NCBI GenBank assembly: GCA_034667465.1
Contig: JAXDJV010000013.1
Location: 248,001 to 312,000, forward strand
Length of the DNA: 64,000 nt
DNA from: JAOBAU01 sp034667465
GTDB taxonomy: Bacteria; Acidobacteriota; Thermoanaerobaculia; Gp7-AA8
Direction of reading: 5' to 3'
Part shown: piece by piece, positions 33,159 to 41,928 of the stretch
Position numbering within the stretch: position 1 is the stretch's first letter
Layout: every line of letters starts with the position of its first letter
Translations under genes and position numbers: made by a program
The notes under the pieces: model-generated
Database searches by the model: none
What the model was told of the DNA's origin: nothing
The model's input: only the letters and a program-made list of their open reading frames with translations

Positions 33159-33255
33159 GTCATCCCGAGCGTAGCGAGGGATCCGGGTGGGCGGCGCACG
33201 CAACAGCAGCAACTCAGCCCCGCCCGCCCCGATCCCTCGCTACGCTCGGGATGAC
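33159..33255. repeat. Palindromic repeat family A, copy 4
   Basis: Full inverted repeat, arms GTCATCCCGAGCGTAGCGAG and the complement ending CTACGCTCGGGATGAC. Lies between the GIY-YIG gene start and the beta-ureidopropionase ribosome site. Confidence 0.92.
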
Positions 33256-33291
33256 ATAATGCGCAAAAATTCGTTTCCGGAGGCCGTCCCG

Positions 33292-34158
33292 ATGTCCATT
33301 GTGAAATGCGGTCTGATTCAAACGTCGCTCGCCGGCAGCACCGACGATTCGCTCGACAGGATTCGTGAGGCGCAGATCGAGAAGACGTTGAAGTACATCG
33401 ATCAGGCCGGCGAACAGGGTGTCCAGATCATCTGCATGCAGGAGATCTTTACCGGTCCGTACTTTTGCGCCGAACAGTCGACGCGCTGGTACGACTCGGT
33501 GGAGAAGATTCCGGACGGGCCGACGACACAACTGATGCAGGAGTACGCGAAAAAGTACTCGATGGTCATCATCGTCCCGCTCTATGAAGAGGAGTCGACC
33601 GGCGTTTACTACAACACCGCCGCCGTGATCGACGCCGACGGCACCTACCTCGGCAAGTACCGCAAGAACCACATCCCGCACGTCGCCCCCGGTTTCTGGG
33701 AGAAGTTCTACTTCCGTCCCGGCAACATGGGCTATCCCGTTTTCCAGACGCGCTACGCGAAGGTCGGCGTCTACATCTGCTACGACCGCCACTTCCCCGA
33801 AGGGGCGCGTGAGCTCGGACTGGCCGGCGCGGAGATCGTCTTCAATCCGTCGGCAACCGTGGCCGGACTTTCGGAGTATCTCTGGAAGCTCGAGCAGCCG
33901 GCGCACGCCGTCGCGAACGGCTACTTCGTCGGCGCCATCAATCGCGTCGGGATCGAAGCGCCGTGGAACATCGGCGAGTTCTACGGACAGAGCTACTTCG
34001 TCGACCCGCGCGGCCAGTTCCTCGCGACCGGCTCGCGCGACAAGGACGAGCTGATCGTCGCCGACCTCGACCTCGACAAGATCCGCGAAGTGCGCAACAC
34101 ATGGCAGTTCTTCCGCGACCGCCGGCCCGAGACCTACACCGGCATCGTGCGACTCTGA
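33292..34158 (+). CDS. Beta-ureidopropionase (N-carbamoyl-beta-alanine amidohydrolase)
   Basis: 288 residues. Nitrilase-superfamily triad visible: Glu in ICMQEIFTGPYF, Lys in GKYRKNHIPH, Cys in VYICYDRHFPEGAREL. The flanking GFWEKFYFRPGN and HAVANGYFVGAINRVG are typical of beta-ureidopropionases/N-carbamoylputrescine amidases. Expected reaction: N-carbamoyl-beta-alanine to beta-alanine, CO2 and ammonia, step three after dihydropyrimidinase. GGAGG eight bases before ATG 33292 fixes the start; in-frame sequence further upstream is the repeat. A hairpin follows the stop. Confidence 0.92.
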   Translation: MSIVKCGLIQTSLAGSTDDSLDRIREAQIEKTLKYIDQAGEQGVQIICMQEIFTGPYFCAEQSTRWYDSVEKIPDGPTTQLMQEYAKKYSMVIIVPLYEEESTGVYYNTAAVIDADGTYLGKYRKNHIPHVAPGFWEKFYFRPGNMGYPVFQTRYAKVGVYICYDRHFPEGARELGLAGAEIVFNPSATVAGLSEYLWKLEQPAHAVANGYFVGAINRVGIEAPWNIGEFYGQSYFVDPRGQFLATGSRDKDELIVADLDLDKIREVRNTWQFFRDRRPETYTGIVRL

Positions 34159-34177
34159 AGCCATCCAGCCATCCAGT

Positions 34178-34206
34178 GTGGAGGCGGGCGCTTCGCCCGC
34201 CTCCAC
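34178..34206 (+). terminator. Hairpin after beta-ureidopropionase
   Basis: GTGGAGGCGGGCG-CTT-CGCCCGCCTCCAC, perfect 13-bp stem, three-base loop, no T-run. Probable 3' end of the pyrimidine transcript. Confidence 0.65.
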
Positions 34207-34369
34207 CGTTCAGATAGCCACGCGCTCCGCGTGAACGTGTGCGGAGCGTTCGTGCCGGGCGAGCACGATTTTCTGCGCCATTTCGGGCGAACGTACCACG
34301 CAGGGTCGTTGACGGATTTCGAGGGTGCGTTTTACGATATACCCGATCGATCAGCCGAAGGGAGTACGC

Positions 34370-34579
34370 ATGGGACGCACGAAAGTGTCATCCAAATATC
34401 AGGTTGTGATCCCTAAGGATGTGCGCGAAAGCGCGGGCATTCGCGTGGGACAGGAGTTTCAGGTCATCGCCAAAAACGGCATGGTCACGCTCGTTCCGGA
34501 ACGACCGATCTCGTCCATGCGTGGCTTCGTGCGCGGCATTCGCACGACCGGATTCCGAGAGAAGAAGGATCGTGTTTGA
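34370..34579 (+). CDS. AbrB/MazE-type antitoxin
   Basis: 69 residues. SpoVT-AbrB swapped-hairpin DNA-binding domain: TKVSSKYQVVIPKDVRESAG then IRVGQEFQVIAKNGMVTLVP. The C-terminal RGFVRGIRTTGFREKKDRV is the flexible part that would block the toxin. GGGAG before the ATG. Overlaps the PIN toxin gene by four bases, the usual VapBC arrangement; such antitoxins repress their own promoter. Confidence 0.9.
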   Translation: MGRTKVSSKYQVVIPKDVRESAGIRVGQEFQVIAKNGMVTLVPERPISSMRGFVRGIRTTGFREKKDRV

Positions 34580-34956
34580 TCGTTCTGGATTCGTCCGGCT
34601 GGCTTGAGTTCTTCGCCGACGGACCATACGCCGGCGAGTTTGCGAGTCGCCTGCGCCAGCCCGCGAATATCGTCACGCCGACGGTCGCGATTTACGAAGT
34701 GTACAAGTGGATCAAGCGCGAACGATCGGAGGACGAAGCGCTGGATGCAGTCGCGACGATGAGAAAAACCGTCGTTGCCGATCTGACAGAAGAGATCGCA
34801 CTCACAGCAGCAGACCTGAGCCTCGCGCAGGGGATCGCGATGGCCGACGCCATGATGCTGGCCTTCGCGCGCGCGTATCGCGCCGAGTTGCTGACGACCG
34901 ACTCGGGCTTCGCCGGCATCGCGGGCGTGACGATCTTTTCGAAAAAGACGAAGTGA
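34576..34956 (+). CDS. VapC-type PIN-domain toxin
   Basis: 126 residues. PIN ribonuclease with acidic residues in VLDSSGWLEFF (Asp), TVAIYEVYKW (Glu), AMADAMMLAFARAY (Asp) and LLTTDSGFAGI (Asp). Starts at TTG 34576 within the stop of the antitoxin gene. VapC toxins cut tRNA or rRNA. The pair sits between the pyrimidine and purine genes and splits the catabolic region. Confidence 0.9.
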   Translation: MIVLDSSGWLEFFADGPYAGEFASRLRQPANIVTPTVAIYEVYKWIKRERSEDEALDAVATMRKTVVADLTEEIALTAADLSLAQGIAMADAMMLAFARAYRAELLTTDSGFAGIAGVTIFSKKTK

Positions 34957-35006
34957 GCCTGCGCTGTCGCTTCGCCGAAATGGCACGGTAAACTGTCGCG
35001 CACTTC

Positions 35007-36380
35007 ATGCGCGACCACATCCTCTTCCACGTCAACGGCAGCGAACATCAGGTTCGCGCCGGCGAACTCTTCACGACTCTTTCCAATTACCTCCGTTACG
35101 GACTCTGCGCGACCGGCACCAAAGTCGTCTGCGAAGAGGGAGACTGCGGCGCCTGCACGGTGCTCGTCCGCCGCGCGGCGACCGAGGAGTACCGGCCGAT
35201 CAACTCGTGCATCCAGGCGCTGCATCAGCTCGACGGGATGTCGATCGTCACCGTCGAAGGTTTGCGCGACGGCGAAAATCTCAGCGCCGTTCAGGAAGCG
35301 ATGGTCGCGTGTCACGGCGCGCAGTGCGGTTACTGCACGCCCGGCTTCGTCGTGGCGATGACGGCGCTGTACGAAAAGAACGATCGCGTCGATGAGAAGC
35401 AGGTTCGCGACGGACTGACCGGCAATCTCTGCCGCTGCACCGGCTACGAGCCGATCATCAAAGCGGCGCTGGCCGTCGACGGCGCATCGGCCGCGAAGAT
35501 GCGCGATCGCTATCCCGATCTACCCGAAGCGGGCGACGCCGTGCAGACCGATCGCTTCTTCGCGCCATCGACGCTCGACGACGCCATCTCATGGAAACGC
35601 GATCATCCCGGCTGCACCATCGTGCAGGGCGGCACCGACGTCGGCGTCTGGGTGAACAAACGCGCATTCAGCGCGCCCGCCGTGTTGTCGCTCTCGAAAC
35701 TGCGCGAGCTCGATGAGCTCCGCGAAGAAGACGGCGTCATCATCGCCGGCACGAACGTCACCCTCGCCGCGTTCGAGCGCTTCATCGAACATCGCATCCC
35801 GGAGCTCTTCCGCATCCTCAACATCTTCGGCGCGCCGCAGATCAAAAACGCCGGCACGCTCATCGGCAACATCGCCAACGGCTCGCCGATCGGCGACACG
35901 CTGCCGTACCTGATCGTCGCCGGCGCCGAGCTCGAGCTCAACGGCGGCGCGCGACGCGTCGTCATCAGCGATTTCTACAAAGGCTACAAACAGTTCGACC
36001 TCGGCAGCGACGAGCTGATCACGCGCGTCCGCGTCCCGATCATCAGAGACACGCTGAAGCTCTACAAAGTCAGCCGCCGCCGCGATCTCGACATTTCCGC
36101 ATTCACCGCCGCGTTTCGTCTCGTGATGAACGACGGCGCGATCCAATCCTCACGCATCGCTTACGGCGGCGTCGGCCCGCTCGTGCTGCGGCTGCCGAAG
36201 ACCGAAACGTTCCTCGCCGGCAAACGGCCATCGCTCGATCTCTTCACGGAAGCAGGCGCGATCGCGCGCGGCGAAGTCGCCCCGATCACGGACGTCCGCG
36301 GCTCGAAGGAGTACCGCCTGCAGCTCGCGGAAAACATCATGTCGCGGTTCTGGTACGACGTATTCGAGGTTCAGCGATGA
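35007..36380 (+). CDS. xdhA: Xanthine dehydrogenase, iron-sulfur/FAD subunit
   Basis: 457 residues. N-terminal 2Fe-2S ferredoxin CEEGDCGACTVL, then the second 2Fe-2S domain with CGYCTPGFVVAM and LCRCTGYEPI, then a FAD domain (TIVQGGTDVGVWVNK, GNIANGSPIGDTLPYLI) and the CO-dehydrogenase flavoprotein C-terminal domain. With the next gene it forms the enzyme that oxidises hypoxanthine and xanthine to urate. Stop overlaps the next start (ATGA). Full length. Confidence 0.95.
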   Translation: MRDHILFHVNGSEHQVRAGELFTTLSNYLRYGLCATGTKVVCEEGDCGACTVLVRRAATEEYRPINSCIQALHQLDGMSIVTVEGLRDGENLSAVQEAMVACHGAQCGYCTPGFVVAMTALYEKNDRVDEKQVRDGLTGNLCRCTGYEPIIKAALAVDGASAAKMRDRYPDLPEAGDAVQTDRFFAPSTLDDAISWKRDHPGCTIVQGGTDVGVWVNKRAFSAPAVLSLSKLRELDELREEDGVIIAGTNVTLAAFERFIEHRIPELFRILNIFGAPQIKNAGTLIGNIANGSPIGDTLPYLIVAGAELELNGGARRVVISDFYKGYKQFDLGSDELITRVRVPIIRDTLKLYKVSRRRDLDISAFTAAFRLVMNDGAIQSSRIAYGGVGPLVLRLPKTETFLAGKRPSLDLFTEAGAIARGEVAPITDVRGSKEYRLQLAENIMSRFWYDVFEVQR

Positions 36381-38746
36381 GCTCCGTCGGACGCAACATC
36401 CCGCACGATTCCGCTCCCGGTCACGTCACCGGCGAGTCGATCTACATCGATGACATGCCGTTCGCGAAGAACGAGCTGCTCGTCGATTTCTTCTGGGTGA
36501 AAATCGCGCACGCGCGCATTCGTTCGCTCGATCTTTCGGCGGCGGAGAAGATCGACGGCGTCGTCGCGCTCTACACGCATCGCGATCTCGCGCACAACAT
36601 CTTCGGACCGATCATTCAGGATGAACTGCTGCTCGTCGAAGACGTCGTGACGTTCGTCGGACAGCCGATCGTCATCATCGCCGCCGAATCGCGCGAAGCG
36701 ATCGCCGCGGCGAAGCGCGCCATCGTCATCGACATCGAGCCGCTCGAACCGGTCTTCACGATCGAAGCGGCGAAAGAGAAAAAACTCTTCATCGGACCGA
36801 CGCGCTTCATTCGGCGCGGCGATGTCGAGACTGCGTTCCGCAACGCCGAGCACGCAATCGAAGGAGTGTTCGTCAACGGCGGCCAGGACCACTTCTATCT
36901 CGAATCGCAGGCGGCGCTCGCGGTACCTGGCGAATACGATGCCGTCACCGTTCACTCATCGACGCAGAATCCGAGCGAAGTCCAGGAAGTCATCGCGCAC
37001 CTGCTCGGCATTCCGCTCAACAAAGTCGTCATCGTCACGAAGCGGATGGGCGGCGGCTTCGGCGGCAAAGAGTGTCAGGCCACGCATCCCGCGGTCATGG
37101 CGGCGCTCGTCGCCGTGAAGACGAAACGTCCCGCGCGCGTCGTCTACAGCAAAGACGACGACATGCAGGTCACCGGCGGCCGTCATCCGTATCGCAACGA
37201 TTACAAAATCGCGTTCGATAAGAACGGCGTCATCACCGCGGCGAAGATCGATTTCTTCTCCGATGGCGGTGCGTTCGCCGATCTCTCCACCTCGGTGATG
37301 GGTCGCGCCATGACGCACGCCGACAACGCCTACTACCTGCCGAACGCCGACATCACCGGCACCGTCTGCCGGACGAATTACGCGCCGAACACCGCCTTCC
37401 GAGGATTCGGCGGACCGCAGGGCGTCGCCACGATCGAGAACGCGCTCGAAGAGATCGCGCTTTTCCTCGGCGTCGATCCGATCGACATCCGCCGCCGCAA
37501 CTGCTACGGCATCGACGATCGCAACACGACGCCGTACGGCCAGCGCGTCGGCAACAACATGCTGCCGAAACTCTTCGAAGAGATCGAGCCGCGCAGCGAC
37601 TATCGAAAGCGCGTCGTGGAGATCGCGCAGTTCAACGGCACCTCGCGCACGCAGCTGCGTGGCATCGCCTGCACGGCGGTGAAATTCGGCATCTCGTTCA
37701 ACACGAAGTTCCTCAACCAGGGGAACGCGCTCGTCAACGTCTATCTCGACGGAACCGTGCAGGTCTCGACCGGCGCGACGGAGATGGGTCAGGGCGTCAA
37801 CACGAAGATCCGCCAGCTCGTCGCTGATGAATTCGCGATCGCCGCGGAAGACGTAATCCTGATGCCGACGTCGACGGAGAAGAACAACAACACCTCCGCG
37901 ACCGCGGCGTCGAGCGGCGCAGATCTCAACGGCGGCGCGGCCATCGACGCGGCGCAGAAAATTCGCGCGCGAATGGCGATCGTCGCAGCGAACTACTTCG
38001 CGCGCGTCGCCGGCATCGAAGCGGATGTGAACCACATCATCTTCGACGGCGGCGAGATCTTCGACGACCGCGCGACGAACGAACGGCTGCCGTGGCAGGG
38101 GCTCGTGAAGATGTCATACCTCGAGCGCGTCTCGCTCGGCGAGCGCGGTTTTTACGCGACGAAGAATCTCGAATGGGACGCCGAGCGCGGCGTCGGCACG
38201 CCGTTCCTCTACTTCACGCAGGGCGTCGCCGTTTCCGAAGTCGAGATCGATCGCTTCACCGGCGCGATGCGCGTCCGCCGCAGCGATCTGCTGATGGACA
38301 TCGGCGAGTCGATCAATCCCGGCATCGATCGCGGCCAGATCACCGGTGCGTTCATTCAGGGAATGGGCTGGCTGACGAACGAAGAGCTCCGCTACAACGA
38401 CGACGGCGTGCTGCTCTCGCATTCACCGACGACCTACAAGATTCCGAACATTCAGGATGTGCCCGACGTCTTCAACGTCGACTGGATCAAGAACGATCAG
38501 AACCAGCTCAACATCCGTTCGAGCAAAGCGGTCGGCGAGCCGCCGCTGGTGCTGAGCATCTCGGTCTGGATGGCGGTGAAGAACGCGCTCAGCTACGTGA
38601 CGAACGAGATCCCGAAGCTGCACGCGCCGGCCACCGGCGAAGAGATCCTGATGCGGCTGACCGGATACGCGACCGCGAGGCCTCCGGCGGGCGGGCACGG
38701 CCCGCAGCGTTTGGTTGGGAACGCTCTCGCTTCGAACGCGCTCTGA
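36377..38746 (+). CDS. xdhB: Xanthine dehydrogenase, molybdopterin subunit
   Basis: 789 residues. SVGRNIPHDSAPGHVTGES opens the aldehyde-oxidase a/b hammerhead domain; the Mo-cofactor part shows KRMGGGFGGKECQ, NTAFRGFGGPQG, STEKNNNTSATAASSGADLN and, near the end, AVGEPPLVLSISVW, where the Glu of GEPP is the catalytic base. The C-terminal residues after TGYATARP are short. Couples with XdhA by an ATGA overlap; XdhC at 49708 would insert the cofactor. Confidence 0.95.
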   Translation: MSSVGRNIPHDSAPGHVTGESIYIDDMPFAKNELLVDFFWVKIAHARIRSLDLSAAEKIDGVVALYTHRDLAHNIFGPIIQDELLLVEDVVTFVGQPIVIIAAESREAIAAAKRAIVIDIEPLEPVFTIEAAKEKKLFIGPTRFIRRGDVETAFRNAEHAIEGVFVNGGQDHFYLESQAALAVPGEYDAVTVHSSTQNPSEVQEVIAHLLGIPLNKVVIVTKRMGGGFGGKECQATHPAVMAALVAVKTKRPARVVYSKDDDMQVTGGRHPYRNDYKIAFDKNGVITAAKIDFFSDGGAFADLSTSVMGRAMTHADNAYYLPNADITGTVCRTNYAPNTAFRGFGGPQGVATIENALEEIALFLGVDPIDIRRRNCYGIDDRNTTPYGQRVGNNMLPKLFEEIEPRSDYRKRVVEIAQFNGTSRTQLRGIACTAVKFGISFNTKFLNQGNALVNVYLDGTVQVSTGATEMGQGVNTKIRQLVADEFAIAAEDVILMPTSTEKNNNTSATAASSGADLNGGAAIDAAQKIRARMAIVAANYFARVAGIEADVNHIIFDGGEIFDDRATNERLPWQGLVKMSYLERVSLGERGFYATKNLEWDAERGVGTPFLYFTQGVAVSEVEIDRFTGAMRVRRSDLLMDIGESINPGIDRGQITGAFIQGMGWLTNEELRYNDDGVLLSHSPTTYKIPNIQDVPDVFNVDWIKNDQNQLNIRSSKAVGEPPLVLSISVWMAVKNALSYVTNEIPKLHAPATGEEILMRLTGYATARPPAGGHGPQRLVGNALASNAL

Positions 38747-38836
38747 GCGGAAACGCCGGCTGAGCCTATGGCAACAAGCGCTGCGGCCCGTGGCCGCCCG
38801 CCGGAGGCCTCCTCGTCCGTTATCATCTCGCCCGCA

Positions 38837-40156
38837 ATGTTCCGCTCTAAACGCGTCGTCACACCCGACGGAATCCGTCCCGCTTCCATCCACATTCGCA
38901 ACGGCCGCATCGAGAAGCTCGGCGCGTACGAAGACGAAGGCACCGACTACGGCGACCTCGCCATTCTCCCCGGCATCGTCGATTCGCACGTACACGTGAA
39001 CGAGCCAGGCCGCACGGAATGGGAAGGCTTCGCGACCGCGACACGCGCGGCGGCGGCCGGCGGCGTCACGACGATCATCGACATGCCGCTGAACTCGATC
39101 CCGCCGACGATCTCCGTCGATGCGCTGCATCAGAAAGTGCGCGCGATGACCGGACAGCTTCGCGTCGACACCGGACTCTGGGGCGGCGCCGTTCCCGGCA
39201 ACGCGTCCGAACTGCTGGCGATGCTCGACGAAGGAGCGCTCGGTTTCAAATGCTTCCTCGTCGATTCCGGCGTGCCGGAGTTCGGCAATCTCGACGCGCG
39301 GGGACTCGAAGAAGCGCTCGGAGTCCTCGCCGAAAGTCAGGCGCCGCTGCTCGTGCACGCGGAGCTCGCCGGTCCGATCGACGCAGCACGCGCGGCGCTT
39401 CGCGGCGCACCGTCTTCATATCGCCGCTACGTCGCATCGCGTCCGCACGAAGCGGAAGACGAAGCGATTCAGCTCGTCTACGACGCCGCGAAGCGCACTG
39501 ACGGCCACGCGCACATCGTTCATCTTTCATCGGCTCACGGACTCGACCTGATTCGCCGCGCGTCGGCAGAATTCGTTTCGCTCACCGCGGAGACGACGCC
39601 GCACTACCTCTGGTTCGACGCCGAGTCGATTCCGGATGGACATCCCGAGTACAAATGCGCGCCGCCGATTCGCGACGCCGCCAATCGTGAACTGCTCTGG
39701 CGCGGCATCGAGGAAGATCTCCTGCTCGCGATCGTCAGCGATCACTCGCCGTGCACGCCGCAGCTCAAGAAGCTCGACGACGGCGACGTCGAGAATGCGT
39801 GGGGCGGAATCTCATCGCTGCAGTTCTCGCTGCCGATCGTCTGGACCGCAGCGTCGCGCCGCGGCATGACGCTCGTCGACATCGCGCGGCTGATGTCAGC
39901 CGGACCGGCGATTCTCGCCGGCATCGATCATCACAAAGGTGCAATCGAAGTGGGCCGCGACGCCGACTTCATCATCTTCGACGACGCCGCGCCGCTCCAC
40001 GTCGAGCCGGGCATCGTCGAGCATCGCCACAAAGTCACGCCATACGCCGGCGAGCAACTCATCGGCGTCGTCCGCGAGACGTACGTCCGCGGCCGGAACG
40101 TCTGGAAGGATGGAGAGCATGTGGGACCGAACATAGGAGAGTGGGTGCGCCGATGA
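38837..40156 (+). CDS. allB: Allantoinase
   Basis: 439 residues. Cyclic amidohydrolase: VDSHVHVNEPGRTEWEGF (two His), GFKCFLVDSGVPEF (carbamylated Lys), HAELAG, HIVHLSSAHGLDLI and IVSDHSPCTPQLK (Asp). The NEPGRTEWEG segment is allantoinase-specific. Converts allantoin to allantoate. ATG 38837 starts at the first beta strand; an in-frame start 69 bases upstream has no better support. Overlaps the next gene by four bases. Confidence 0.93.
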   Translation: MFRSKRVVTPDGIRPASIHIRNGRIEKLGAYEDEGTDYGDLAILPGIVDSHVHVNEPGRTEWEGFATATRAAAAGGVTTIIDMPLNSIPPTISVDALHQKVRAMTGQLRVDTGLWGGAVPGNASELLAMLDEGALGFKCFLVDSGVPEFGNLDARGLEEALGVLAESQAPLLVHAELAGPIDAARAALRGAPSSYRRYVASRPHEAEDEAIQLVYDAAKRTDGHAHIVHLSSAHGLDLIRRASAEFVSLTAETTPHYLWFDAESIPDGHPEYKCAPPIRDAANRELLWRGIEEDLLLAIVSDHSPCTPQLKKLDDGDVENAWGGISSLQFSLPIVWTAASRRGMTLVDIARLMSAGPAILAGIDHHKGAIEVGRDADFIIFDDAAPLHVEPGIVEHRHKVTPYAGEQLIGVVRETYVRGRNVWKDGEHVGPNIGEWVRR

Positions 40157-41604
40157 CTGATTTTCGCGAGCGAATCGACCTCGCCTCCGAGCGCCTCGGC
40201 GGCTCCGTGCTGTACGCCACCGACGACTTCTTCGCCGAAAAAGAAAACCTGATCAAACCGGCGAAAGCCGTTTGGAAAGAACACGAATACACCGACCGCG
40301 GGAAGTGGATGGACGGCTGGGAATCGCGGCGCAAGCGCACGCCCGGCCACGACTTCGCGATCGTCCGCCTCGGCGCGCCCGGCGTCGTGCGCGGCGTCGT
40401 CGTCGACACCGCATTCTTCCGCGGCAACTATCCCGACCACTGCTCGATCGAAGGGACGTCGATGCGGCCGGAGTCGGATGTTGAATCGCTGATCGCCGCG
40501 AACTGGATCGAGATCCTGCCGAAGTCGCCGCTCAAAGGCGACGGCGAAAATCTCTTCGAGATCGACAGCCCGCTCGCCTTCACGCATCTTCGTCTGCACA
40601 TCTATCCCGACGGCGGCGTGGCGCGATTCCGCGTGCACGGCGAAGTCGTCACCGACTGGCGCCGCAGCGGCGGCCTCGGACACGAACAGGATCTCGCGGC
40701 GGTCGAGCACGGCGGCGAAGTGCTGACGTGCAGCGACATGTTTTTCGGACCGAAGCACAACCTGATCATGCCCGGCCGCGCGCACAACATGAGCGACGGC
40801 TGGGAGACGAAACGGCGTCGCGGCCCCGGCCACGACTGGGTCGTCGTGCAGCTCGCCTGCGAAGCGACGGTGCGCCGCGTCGAGCTCGACACGCGCCATT
40901 TCAAAGGCAACTTCCCCGACACGGCGTCGATCGATGCGAAGCGCGACGGCGGCGACTGGGAAGAGCTGCTGCCGCGCACGAAGCTGCTCGCCGACACGCG
41001 TCATCTCTTCCTCGATGAGCTGAAGCCGATCGGCCCGGTCACGCATCTCCGATTGAATGTCTTCCCGGACGGCGGCGTGTCGCGGATGCGTGTGCACGCC
41101 CTGCCGACGGAACGCGGACGCGGCGACGCGGCGGCGCGTCACATCGACACGCTGATCGATGAGCTCGCGTTCGCGGAGCTGCGTCACTGCTGCGCGTCGA
41201 ACGACTGGGTGCAGCAGCTCGTCGCGGCGCGGCCGTTCGGATCGTGGGAGAAACTCGCCGAGGCTGCCGATCGGATCTGGCTGAAGCTAGGCCGCGATGC
41301 GTGGCTGGAAGCGTTCTCCGCGCACCCGCGCATCGGCGAGAAAAAAGCGGATCGTTTCTCGACCGGCGAACAGTCGGGCACTGCTTCCGCGTCGGCGGAA
41401 ACGATGTCGGCGCTCGCAGCGGTGAATCGCGAATATGAAGAGAAGTACGGTCACGTCTATCTCGTTTGCGCCACCGGACGCAGCGCCGGCGAGATGCTCG
41501 CGTTCGCGCGCGAGCGGATGGCGAATACGGCGGATGACGAGCTGCGCATCGCGGCAGAAGAGCAGCGGAAGATCACCAGGCTGCGGCTGTTGAAACTCGT
41601 ATGA
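40153..41604 (+). CDS. alc: Allantoicase fused to OHCU decarboxylase
   Basis: 483 residues. Two allantoicase repeats: residues about 15-165 (WMDGWESRRKRTPGHDFAIV, FFRGNYPDHCSIEG) and 185-325 (NMSDGWETKRRRGPGHDWVV, HFKGNFPDTASIDAK). Residues about 335-483 are a 2-oxo-4-hydroxy-4-carboxy-5-ureidoimidazoline decarboxylase: FAHP-type motif AFSAHPRIGEKKADRF with catalytic His, then SxEQSG-like TGEQSGTASA. One polypeptide thus makes S-allantoin from OHCU and later splits allantoate to ureidoglycolate and urea. Flanked by allB and uraH, both with ATGA overlaps, so the steps are encoded in one operon. Confidence 0.92.
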   Translation: MTDFRERIDLASERLGGSVLYATDDFFAEKENLIKPAKAVWKEHEYTDRGKWMDGWESRRKRTPGHDFAIVRLGAPGVVRGVVVDTAFFRGNYPDHCSIEGTSMRPESDVESLIAANWIEILPKSPLKGDGENLFEIDSPLAFTHLRLHIYPDGGVARFRVHGEVVTDWRRSGGLGHEQDLAAVEHGGEVLTCSDMFFGPKHNLIMPGRAHNMSDGWETKRRRGPGHDWVVVQLACEATVRRVELDTRHFKGNFPDTASIDAKRDGGDWEELLPRTKLLADTRHLFLDELKPIGPVTHLRLNVFPDGGVSRMRVHALPTERGRGDAAARHIDTLIDELAFAELRHCCASNDWVQQLVAARPFGSWEKLAEAADRIWLKLGRDAWLEAFSAHPRIGEKKADRFSTGEQSGTASASAETMSALAAVNREYEEKYGHVYLVCATGRSAGEMLAFARERMANTADDELRIAAEEQRKITRLRLLKLV

Positions 41605-41924
41605 GCGGAATCACGACGCACGTTCTCGACACCGCGAACGGCCGCCCGGCGGCCGGCATACCGATCACGCTCGAACGCCGCAACGGCGAAGCGTGGACGC
41701 ACCTCGGCAGCGGCGTCACCGACGCAGACGGCCGCCTGCGAACGCTGACCGGTCCTGACATCGACGTCGGAACCTACCGGATCACGTTCGACACGCGCGC
41801 CTATTTTCCCGACGGATTTTTCCCGGAGACGTCGATCGTCTTCGATGTGCGCGACGCGGCGCAGCACTATCACGTGCCGCTGCTGCTCTCGCCATTCGGC
41901 TACTCGACGTATCGAGGGAGTTAG
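41601..41924 (+). CDS. uraH: 5-hydroxyisourate hydrolase (transthyretin-like)
   Basis: 107 residues. THVLDTANGRPAAGIPITL at the N-terminus and PFGYSTYRGS at the C-terminus are the diagnostic HIU hydrolase ends; the catalytic His, Arg and Ser/Arg of the YRGS tail are in place. Hydrolyses 5-hydroxyisourate to OHCU, the step between urate oxidation and the decarboxylase fused in the previous gene, which it overlaps (ATGA). Confidence 0.95.
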   Translation: MSGITTHVLDTANGRPAAGIPITLERRNGEAWTHLGSGVTDADGRLRTLTGPDIDVGTYRITFDTRAYFPDGFFPETSIVFDVRDAAQHYHVPLLLSPFGYSTYRGS

Positions 41925-41928
41925 CGTG

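Noticed and set aside
34158..34369. Extra small gene between beta-ureidopropionase and the antitoxin
   Set aside because: The 61-residue frame at 34231 lacks a ribosome site and overlaps the antitoxin out of frame.
35528..36146. Minus-strand frames opposite xdhA and xdhB
   Set aside because: Asp/Glu/Arg-rich shadows of the codon bias on the coding strand, no motifs.
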